From assembly GCA_030831885.1 (NCBI GenBank), contig JAURKF010000060.1, forward strand, positions 1-6,071: DNA of 6,071 bases, read 5' to 3'. Source of the DNA: Flavobacteriales bacterium. Lineage in GTDB: Bacteria > Bacteroidota > Bacteroidia > Flavobacteriales > UA16. The notes under the pieces are model-generated. The model worked only from the letters and a program-made list of their open reading frames with translations. It had not been told where the DNA came from and ran no database searches. Position 1 is the first letter of the stretch. The number at the start of each line of letters is the position of its first letter. This document shows, piece after piece, positions 1 to 5,205 of this stretch. Position numbers and translations under genes: made by a program.

Positions 1-1
1 A

Positions 2-2005
2 GAAATGACTTCCGGATTGGATGAGGTGCAAATCGAACATATCCGTTTGCTTAATGTGAAATTCTCGGAAATGGTGAAGCGAAAGAGTTCCATTCTGGAT
101 ACGATTCGCGAATTGGGCAAGCTCACCGCAGAATTGGAGCGATCCATTGTAACCTGTTGGGACCCCCATTTGCTCGAAGACCTTTATTTGCCATACCGTC
201 CCAAACGCAAAACCAAAGCGAGCGTCGCCCGCGAAAAAGGACTCGAGCCATTGGCAACCTGGATTATGCAGGAAAACAACTTGAATCCGGAATTGGAAGC
301 GCGCCGTTTTCTGACAAGCGACGTGGATTCCATTGAACATGCGCTGCAAGGTGCGCGCGATATCATCGCCGATGTAATCAATGAGGATCCCAACGCGCGT
401 GCTTTGGTGCGTCTGGAATTTGAACGCCATGCCATCATTGAAACGAAAGTCGCAAAGGGAAAAGAAACAGAGGGCATCAAATACAAAGACTATTTTGCTT
501 TTAATGAACCCCTCAAGCGTTGCCCATCGCATCGTTTGCTCGCTGTATTTCGCGGTGAAGAAGAGGGTTTTCTAAAACTGAATATTGAGCCCGACGAAGC
601 TATCGTCGTCGAAAAACTTCAATCCCGTTTCATTCGCCGCAACAATCTCTGCAGCGAACAAATGGAAATCGCTGTGAAAGATTCCTACAAGCGACTGCTG
701 TGTCCGTCGATGGAAAGCGAAAGTCGGAGTATAGCAAAAGCAAGGGCCGATGAAGAAGCGATCAAAGTCTTCGCAGAAAACCTGAAGCAGTTGTTGCTTT
801 CGGCACCCTTGGGAAGCAAGCGCATTCTAGCTCTGGATCCCGGATTTCGTTCCGGTTGCAAATTGGTATGTTTGAATGAAGAGGGAAAGCTCGTGGATGA
901 AGATGTCATCTATCCGCATGAACCGCAATTGGAAGTGCAAAAGGCGGCGAGCAAAGTGCAGTCGTTTGTTCGAAAGCACCGCATCGAAGCTATCGCAATA
1001 GGAAACGGCACAGCCGGTCGCGAGACTGAGCATTTTGTTCGTGGTCTTGAGTTCGAACATCCGGTGGCAGTGCACATGGTGAATGAAAATGGCGCTTCCG
1101 TTTATTCAGCGTCGGAAGTGGCGCGCGAAGAATTTCCGGATAAAGACATCACCTTGCGTGGCGCCGTTTCTATTGGCAGAAGGCTCGCCGATCCATTGGC
1201 TGAGTTAGTGAAAATCGACCCCAAGGCCATTGGTGTTGGACAATACCAGCACGATGTGGATCAGAACAAGCTCAAGCAAAGTCTGGATGTTGTGGTAGAA
1301 AGTTGTGTGAATCAGGTAGGTGTCAATCTCAATACCGCCAGCAAAAGTTTGCTGACCTATGTTTCCGGGTTGAGCGAGCAAACGGCGCAAAACATTGTGG
1401 AGTACCGCAATGAACACGGCGCCTTCAAATCGCGTCAGGAGCTTAAAAAAGTTCCGCGATTGGGTCCAAAAGCGTTCGAGCAATGTGCAGCATTCACGCG
1501 CATACCGAATGCAAAAAACATCCTCGACAACAGCGCGGTGCATCCTGAGAGTTATGAGATTGTAGAGAAAATGGCGAAGCATTATTCCTGCACGATTGCC
1601 GATCTCATTCACAACGAACAACTGCGCAAGAGCATCAAACCGCAATGGTTCGTTACCGAAAAGGCAGGCTTGCCTACCATTCAAGACATACTGAATGAAT
1701 TGGCGAAACCGGGTCGCGATCCACGTCAGTCGTTGAAAGCATTTGCCTTTGCCGATGTGAAAAAGCCGGAAGATTTGTATGTGAATATGATTTTACCCGG
1801 CATTGTCACCAACATCACACGCTTCGGATGCTTTGTCGATATAGGCGTAAAACAAGATGGCATGGTGCATATCAGCCAGATGGCCGATCGCTTTATTTCA
1901 GATCCTTCCACGGTTGTAAAGCTTCAGCAACACGTCCAAGTGAAAGTGCTGGAAGTAGATATAGATCGAAAGAGAATCAGTCTTTCTATGAAAGGTCTGG
2001 AATAG
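2..2005 (+). CDS. tex: Tex family RNA-binding transcriptional accessory protein, 5' partial
   Basis: Cytoplasmic nucleic-acid-binding protein of the Tex/Spt6-like family, linked to transcription and RNA metabolism. The reading frame is already open at base 2 (Glu codon before the ATG at 5). The family motif there normally reads RKE-TGGLDEVQ, so the ATG at 5 is internal and about 60-70 N-terminal residues lie outside the window. Numbering from that Met, the family signature LEDLYLPYRPKRKTKA is near residues 57-72. A YqgF/RNase H-like domain starts near KRILALDPG (D278). Helix-hairpin-helix repeats span about 441-500 (NLNTASKSLL, then GLSEQTAQNIVEYR and VPRLGPKAFEQ). A C-terminal S1 domain covers about 595-666 (GIVTNITRFGCFVDIG, DGMVHISQ, RKRISLSMK). 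The end is complete and domain order is normal. No stop or frameshift interrupts it. No convincing terminator follows on this strand. Confidence 0.97.
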   Translation, partial: EMTSGLDEVQIEHIRLLNVKFSEMVKRKSSILDTIRELGKLTAELERSIVTCWDPHLLEDLYLPYRPKRKTKASVAREKGLEPLATWIMQENNLNPELEARRFLTSDVDSIEHALQGARDIIADVINEDPNARALVRLEFERHAIIETKVAKGKETEGIKYKDYFAFNEPLKRCPSHRLLAVFRGEEEGFLKLNIEPDEAIVVEKLQSRFIRRNNLCSEQMEIAVKDSYKRLLCPSMESESRSIAKARADEEAIKVFAENLKQLLLSAPLGSKRILALDPGFRSGCKLVCLNEEGKLVDEDVIYPHEPQLEVQKAASKVQSFVRKHRIEAIAIGNGTAGRETEHFVRGLEFEHPVAVHMVNENGASVYSASEVAREEFPDKDITLRGAVSIGRRLADPLAELVKIDPKAIGVGQYQHDVDQNKLKQSLDVVVESCVNQVGVNLNTASKSLLTYVSGLSEQTAQNIVEYRNEHGAFKSRQELKKVPRLGPKAFEQCAAFTRIPNAKNILDNSAVHPESYEIVEKMAKHYSCTIADLIHNEQLRKSIKPQWFVTEKAGLPTIQDILNELAKPGRDPRQSLKAFAFADVKKPEDLYVNMILPGIVTNITRFGCFVDIGVKQDGMVHISQMADRFISDPSTVVKLQQHVQVKVLEVDIDRKRISLSMKGLE

Positions 2006-2021
2006 TTGCTTGTCTGATTTT

Positions 2022-2214
2022 TGCGGCCTGCAAAATTTGATGCGCCGCGTGGCCGAGCGTATCCGAGGCCAGTGATTCCGAAACCGGAGGTCTTGTTAAG
2101 CTATGAACGCATAGGTTCACTTCCATATCCCTTTGGTGTCACCTTTGGAAATCACAAATTGTGACTTCCAATAAGCAAAATCACGCAGATCAAGAATAAA
2201 TTCCCTATCGTTTT
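2022..2214 (-). pseudogene. Decayed ORF6N-domain protein remnant
   Basis: Reading the minus strand from about 2205 gives EFILDLRDFAYWKSQFVISK, which fits the ORF6N-domain stretch usually read as DFMFQLT-EEFAYLRSQ-VIS. After SQFVIS (2147-2164) the spacing to a YAF motif equals that in the second remnant at 2436-2774, where the same place reads GGRRYLGCAF. An in-frame TGA lies at 2117-2119. Just after, a 3-nt insertion and a GAA-to-TAA change turn the usual FTEQ into a broken version. Farther on, TTTCGGAATC, CTCGGATACG and GCATCAAATTTTGCAGGCC still resemble codons for LSGI-LRSDTAV-ASIQILQA, but with several indels. Start and N-terminal third are missing: homology stops next to the UPF0175 start. 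Family assignment is by recognition of motifs and by comparison with the neighbouring copy. It is certainly non-functional as a protein. Confidence 0.7.
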
Positions 2215-2221
2215 AAGGCAA

Positions 2222-2446
2222 ATGAAAGTTACTCTGAACATACCCGAAATACTTCCCTCCCAAGCGTTCGACTTCAGCATCTATGTCGCTTCCAAGCTAT
2301 ACGGTGATGGTTTACTCTCGGCCGGGCAAGCCTCTCAGATGACAGGCCTGTCCAAGCGTTCATTCATTGACATTATGGGCAAATACGAAGTATCTGTTTC
2401 CAGTGAGTCATTGGATGATTTGACCTACGACCTCAACAATGCATAA
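2222..2446 (+). CDS. UPF0175 family small protein, probable orphan antitoxin
   Basis: A 74-residue protein starting MKVTLNIPE. It has the UPF0175 pattern: a beta-strand opening, a helix with YVASKLYGDGLLSAGQASQMTGLSKRSFIDIMGKY (residues about 21-55, a helix-turn-helix-like core), then a short acidic tail ending DLNNA. UPF0175 proteins are usually the antitoxin-like partner of a downstream DUF3368 (PIN-like) protein. No such partner follows. An ATG at 2439-2441 overlaps the stop in the typical way and gives MHNL, but the frame then reads only about 40 unrelated residues because this DNA is the antisense of the ORF6N pseudogene. The only ribosome-binding hint is AAGG 5 nt before the ATG, which is weak and normal for Bacteroidota. 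Length is complete for the family. The gene sits between two minus-strand ORF6N remnants. Family call is firm, a toxin-antitoxin role here is inference, and expression is unknown. Confidence 0.83.
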   Translation: MKVTLNIPEILPSQAFDFSIYVASKLYGDGLLSAGQASQMTGLSKRSFIDIMGKYEVSVSSESLDDLTYDLNNA

Positions 2447-2774
2447 TTTGTATGCTACTCTGCACGGCCATCTCGCTTCGCAAAAAAGTCGAAAGCATGG
2501 TATCATCTTGTTCAGTGAAAGCGCAGCCCAAATAACGTCTCCCACCATGCTCAGTTCTTGATATCACAAATTGTGATGTCAAGATTTCCGTTTCAGACTA
2601 GGTCAGTTGGAAGCAGAAGAATTCGGGACATCGATCCCCGTTTCTCTTCACCGCTTCGTTGAATACCCTGGTTTCGACTCCATACATTATAGCCAAATCA
2701 CTATCCAATATCACTTGCTGTCCGCAAACGGTGAAGATGCAGTTTTCGATAGCTGCGAGCAATTCCTTTTCCAT
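2436..2774 (-). pseudogene. ORF6N-domain protein, interrupted by TAG and 3'-truncated
   Basis: ATG at 2774-2772 opens MEKELLAAIENCIFTVCGQQ, then VILDSDLAIMYGVETRVFNEAVKRN and RCPEFFCFQLT, a clear ORF6N N-terminal domain (the family reads [40 protein letters not shown]). Codon 59 is TAG (2600-2598). Beyond it the same frame continues with ETEILTSQFVIS, GGRRYLGCAFTEQ, TMLSTFLRSEMAVQ and SIQIMH, until TGA at 2435-2433. The domain would be whole if the TAG were a sense codon. ORF6N proteins usually run on past this point, so the C-terminal part is lost where the sequence meets the end of the UPF0175 gene. The family occurs in phages and bacterial chromosomes and is associated with DNA binding; its function here is not known. 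A 37-bp leader also found before the RhuM gene lies 24 nt ahead of its start. Also odd: CPEFFCF and LGCAF carry unusual cysteines, suggesting drift after inactivation. Confidence 0.88.
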
Positions 2775-2797
2775 GGCGCGAAACTATTGGGGAATCT

Positions 2798-2834
2798 CGA
2801 CATAAAAAACCTATAAATTATTCCGGATATGCCA
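2798..2834 (-). repeat. 37-bp direct repeat, copy 1: shared leader before the ORF6N pseudogene
   Basis: Identical over 37 bp to 3874-3910. On the minus strand it contains CATATCCGGAATAATTTATA followed by a GG-T6 run and ATGTCG. It ends exactly 24 nt before the ATG at 2774. The 24-nt spacer also resembles that of copy 2 (GATTC near its start, AGTTTCGC and ATGG at its end), so similarity runs through the start codon. Position and conservation suggest a promoter plus 5' leader. I cannot assign -33/-7 boxes with confidence. Confidence 0.8.
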
Positions 2835-2953
2835 AGGGGGTGTGACCTGCTATGGACATGGTGCCAGGTAAATAGTGCGGCGAGTATTTAGTATTCTTTT
2901 GCATCACATGGGTGTTTTGACCACTTTAGGTCTTGGCAGTTAGAGTCATCGTG
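2835..2953. other. Intergenic stretch of unknown origin
   Basis: 119 bp between the first leader copy and the RhuM stop, with no open frame worth calling. It contains weak inverted repeats: ACCTG...CAGGT (near 2843-2871) and GACC-ACTTTA-GGTC (near 2920-2934). The latter follows the RhuM stop on the minus strand and could at most be a poor terminator. The abrupt change at 2834/2835, where similarity to the other leader copy ends, may be an insertion or deletion joint. The text has the look of an insertion-sequence end, but I cannot name one. Confidence 0.3.
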
Positions 2954-3850
2954 CTAAAGCAGAATTTTCTCGAGTACACTGCTTTTCAAGCTATCCATTC
3001 GGGAGAATGCAAACCAGCGTTTGCCGAGGTCTTTTATTGAAGCACCGATATGATAGAGCTCCTTTTGGTCGATGATGAGAAAACGGTCGTGCACCCGCTG
3101 AATGCGATGAAGAGAAATATTGGGGTATTGTGCGTTGTGCTTCTCCAGATCGAGTTGCAATACAGCCGTGATGCGCTCGGTGTATATATCGGTCGTGACA
3201 CCTTCCTTTCTTTTCGCTAGTTGGAGTAGCACCGTGTGGTCGATGTAGTTATCGATAAGAATAATTGAACGCTGGGCCGATGAAATGACATTCGAAAAGA
3301 AAACAAAGGCGTCAAAAACTTGACCATCGAAAAAAATTCCATGAGTAGGAATAATCGTTGTTTTAAGAGCCAATTCAATTTGTTCAATGCGCCCATTCAG
3401 ATCGTGAAAATTACTCTCGAGCTCCTGCGTGCGGGTATGGATGGAGTATCCGCGAGTCAAATAGTCTCTTAGGACTTTCATGGCCCAAATTCGGAACAAT
3501 GTACCTTCACGAGATTTCACTCTGTAGCCTATAGAAATAATAACATCTAAATTGTAATAATCGACAGTCTTAGTTTGAGTTTTTCCTTTCAGGGCGCCAT
3601 GTTCAGTGGTTATCGCAAATTTTGCGACAACCACGCTTGAGTCGAGCTCTCGCTCTGCAAATACCTTGTTGATGTGTTTGCCAATCGTCTTTACATCTCT
3701 GTTAAACAAGGCCGCAAGCTGATGCCTATTTAACCAAACTGAATCATTATCAATTCTTACCTCCACCCGCACGGTGGATTCATTTCCATGATAGAATACA
3801 ACTTCATTTCTGTGTAGCACTCCTGTGTGCATTAAATTCATTTGATCCAT
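2954..3850 (-). CDS. RhuM family protein with C-terminal phospholipase-D-like domain
   Basis: 298 residues. Residues about 16-136 match the virulence RhuM family: VRVEVRIDNDSVWLNRHQLA, ALFNRDVKTIGKHINKVF, ERELDSSVVVAKFA, then VDYYNLDVIISIGYRVKSREGT and FRIWAMKVLRDYLTRGYSI. The first part looks like a winged-helix-type DNA-binding module. A short, probably helical linker (about 140-165) leads to a C-terminal domain (about 170-286) with GIFFDGQVFDAFVF, SIILIDNYID and HDRFLIID...YHIGASIKDLGKRWF. H254, R256 and D261 with G269 and S271 resemble one HKD half-site of the phospholipase D superfamily, with Arg in place of Lys. The usual role of RhuM proteins is unclear despite the name. The start at 3850 is supported because its leader and ATGG align with those of the ORF6N pseudogene. 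It is intact, a single gene with no obvious operon partner; the ORF6N wreck lies downstream on the same strand. Confidence 0.9.
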   Translation of the reverse strand: MDQMNLMHTGVLHRNEVVFYHGNESTVRVEVRIDNDSVWLNRHQLAALFNRDVKTIGKHINKVFAERELDSSVVVAKFAITTEHGALKGKTQTKTVDYYNLDVIISIGYRVKSREGTLFRIWAMKVLRDYLTRGYSIHTRTQELESNFHDLNGRIEQIELALKTTIIPTHGIFFDGQVFDAFVFFSNVISSAQRSIILIDNYIDHTVLLQLAKRKEGVTTDIYTERITAVLQLDLEKHNAQYPNISLHRIQRVHDRFLIIDQKELYHIGASIKDLGKRWFAFSRMDSLKSSVLEKILL

Positions 3851-3873
3851 TCAGCGAAACTGAGCGAATCATG

Positions 3874-3910
3874 CGACATAAAAAACCTATAAATTATTCC
3901 GGATATGCCA
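3874..3910 (-). repeat. 37-bp direct repeat, copy 2: shared leader before the RhuM gene
   Basis: Exact copy of 2798-2834, in the same orientation and also ending 24 nt before the ATG of the gene it precedes (3850). The unit between the two copies is 1076 bp and contains the whole RhuM gene. This copy lacks the flanking CCC of copy 1 on its upstream side, so the 37-bp match ends at 3910. Likely promoter/leader DNA duplicated with, or recruited by, this gene class. The two direct repeats could also recombine and delete the RhuM gene. Confidence 0.8.
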
Positions 3911-4089
3911 TTGAGCAATTACGAATACGGATTATTGATTACCCTTTGGGCAGGGCGCGATTGCGCTAGGTTCATTGCCCGAGCGAAGGACAGCAAGACA
4001 ATTAATACATGTCTTTTGATAAAAACATGGTGTAAAGTCCATCCGTGAAAAGCAACTCCTAAATTTAATTCACAAAAACCAGCAGCCTT
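3911..4089. other. Intergenic region without a supported gene
   Basis: About 180 bp between the divergent RhuM leader and the M15 peptidase. The plus strand has a 45-codon open frame from a TTG at 3911 to TGA at 4046-4048 (contains LLITLWAGRDCARFIARAKD), with no ATG, no ribosome-binding site and no family I can name. Nested inverted repeats lie at 3948-3980: an outer GGGCA/TGCCC and an inner GCGC-GATT-GCGC hairpin (3955-3966). They could fold in RNA but have no T-run, so I do not call a terminator. The promoter of the peptidase is presumably in the AT-rich right-hand part but is not recognisable. Confidence 0.35.
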
Positions 4090-4776
4090 GTGAACGGAAA
4101 AAAGCTACTGTATTATTCTGCATGTCTGATTCTATTGGTACTGACAGCCATTGCCTGCCGGCAGCCCGAGAAGGATGTTCAAATTGTAACCGAGGTAAAA
4201 ACAGACACGCTGTATATCTGTGAAAATACGGATGTCGTAGACAGCGACATCTCCTTTCAAGAAGCCGTGCAGGGAGCAACGATACCAGATAACATTCTCA
4301 ATCAGCTCGCTCTCATCGATGTAAAATACATTGGCTACGATCACCAAAGGCATCGCGGTCAGATTCTTTGTCACCGCATGGTTGCCGGCGATTTGATATG
4401 GATTTTTGAAAAAATGCTGAGCGACTCGTTCCCCATAGAAAAAGTAGTTCCTGTGGTGAAATACAATTGGAATGACAGCCTTTCCATGTTGGATAATAAT
4501 ACCTCTTGCTTCAACTACCGCTTCATAGGCAACAGCCATGTTTTTTCTCATCACGCCCGGGGCATGGCTATCGATATTAACCCTCGCCAAAATCCCTGCA
4601 CCGATCATCGCGGTGCCATTGCCGATAGCACATATGGCATCTACGACACACTGCAACCGGGAACGATTACTATACACTCACCGATCGTGAGCCATTTCCG
4701 CAGCGCAGGCTGGTATTGGGGAGGAAACTGGATTGGCAATAAAGACTACCAGCATTTTTCGAGGTACGGGGGGTGA
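4090..4776 (+). CDS. M15 family zinc metallopeptidase, probable lipoprotein
   Basis: 228 residues starting at GTG (no ATG is available nearby in frame). A Lys-Lys pair and a hydrophobic stretch (residues 6-22) end in TAIAC, a plausible lipobox with Cys23 as the lipidated residue, so the protein is likely exported and membrane-anchored. The catalytic domain fits the M15 peptidases that cleave peptidoglycan peptides (D-Ala-D-Ala carboxypeptidase or endopeptidase type). SHHARGMAIDIN supplies the HxxGxAxD motif, with zinc ligands H155 and D162. The C-terminal WYWGGNW...DYQHF supplies D219 (probable catalytic acid) and the third ligand H222. The order and the end right after the QHF motif look like the M15C type. 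All key residues are present and the gene seems whole. It stands alone: the RhuM gene is divergent and an insertion sequence follows 93 bp later. Exact substrate is not deducible. Confidence 0.9.
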   Translation: MNGKKLLYYSACLILLVLTAIACRQPEKDVQIVTEVKTDTLYICENTDVVDSDISFQEAVQGATIPDNILNQLALIDVKYIGYDHQRHRGQILCHRMVAGDLIWIFEKMLSDSFPIEKVVPVVKYNWNDSLSMLDNNTSCFNYRFIGNSHVFSHHARGMAIDINPRQNPCTDHRGAIADSTYGIYDTLQPGTITIHSPIVSHFRSAGWYWGGNWIGNKDYQHFSRYGG

Positions 4777-4869
4777 GGAGAGTTAAACAGTACGAGCCAA
4801 CAATCGAGAATTTCTAGAGCAATTCACACTTGTAAATTGACATCTTAACGAAAAGGTTTCACGTCCTAG

Positions 4870-4895
4870 TGAAAGCTCCCCCGAAAACTGAAGTG
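4870..4895 (+). repeat. Probable left terminal inverted repeat of the IS
   Basis: Begins TGAAAGCTCCCCCGAAAACT, resembling the TG-started, C-rich termini of IS407-type elements, 69 bp before the orfA start. Its right-end partner is beyond the window, so the exact length is a guess. Confidence 0.6.
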
Positions 4896-4938
4896 TTTGA
4901 AAATAGAGTATCAAACAATTCAATAAATTCGGGACGTT

Positions 4939-5205
4939 ATGAAAAAATCGAAATTCACAGAAATTCAAATTGTCAAGATTCTTGGCGAGCAGGAACAAGG
5001 CAAGTCGGTGAGCGACATTTGTCGAGAGCACGGTATCAGCCAGCCAACATTTTATGGTTGGAAGAGCAAGTTCGGCGGCATGGATGTCAACCAACTCAAG
5101 CGCATTAAAGAGCTTGAGGCGGAGCTTTCACAGTACAAAAAGATTGTTGCCGAGCAAACCCTGAGCATTACTGTTCTCAAGGATGTAATCGAAAAAAAGC
5201 TTTAA
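4939..5205 (+). CDS. IS3-family transposase OrfA (helix-turn-helix subunit)
   Basis: 88 residues. Residues about 4-48 form the transposase helix-turn-helix ([43 protein letters not shown]), which binds the terminal repeats. Residues about 53-88 ([35 protein letters not shown]) are a leucine-rich coiled coil that mediates multimer formation. On its own it probably acts as a regulator of transposition; after a -1 frameshift it becomes the N-terminal part of OrfAB. Start chosen at the ATG of 4939, which gives the standard MKKSKFTE opening. The gene ends TAA at 5203-5205, just past the slippery heptamer, and overlaps the orfB frame. Confidence 0.95.
   Translation: MKKSKFTEIQIVKILGEQEQGKSVSDICREHGISQPTFYGWKSKFGGMDVNQLKRIKELEAELSQYKKIVAEQTLSITVLKDVIEKKL
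5193..5199 (+). other. Slippery heptamer A_AAA_AAG for -1 ribosomal frameshifting
   Basis: In the orfA frame the codons are GAA AAA AAG CTT TAA, so the canonical heptamer A AAA AAG sits exactly in register, two codons before the orfA stop. A slip of one base back gives AAA AAA GCT TTA AGG, the frame of orfB. This matches how IS3-family elements make the OrfAB fusion. Confidence 0.9.

Noticed and set aside
1205..1684. 159-codon minus-strand open frame
   Set aside because: Lies wholly antisense to the helix-hairpin-helix region of tex; no family features.
2006..2048. Possible terminator after tex (GCGGC at 2023 and GCCGC at 2044)
   Set aside because: Only a 5-bp stem with a 16-nt loop, and the T-run comes before it, not after it, on the tex strand.
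2047..2131. tRNA-Ser/Leu-like stretch (GTGGCCGAGCG, a TTCCGAA loop, GGTTCACTTCC)
   Set aside because: No 5-bp anticodon stem and no matching acceptor arms, and the stretch reads as the decayed ORF6N gene on the other strand.
2146..2172. Near-perfect palindrome centred on TCACAAATTGTGA, repeated in a shorter form near 2562-2580, resembling an operator pair flanking the UPF0175 gene
   Set aside because: In both places the 13-mer is the antisense of codons for SQFV inside ORF6N remnants (SQFVIS at 2147-2164 and 2559-2576), so homology of the two remnants explains the repeat. A secondary operator role cannot be excluded but is not needed.
2607..2816. 69-codon plus-strand open frame from a TTG
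   Set aside because: It is the antisense of the ORF6N pseudogene, which has clear family motifs; the plus-strand translation resembles nothing.
4132..4677. 181-codon minus-strand open frame
   Set aside because: Antisense to the M15 peptidase, whose catalytic motifs are all present on the plus strand.
4777..4869. Possible terminator or small gene between the peptidase and the IS
   Set aside because: No stem followed by a T-run and no frame with a plausible start.
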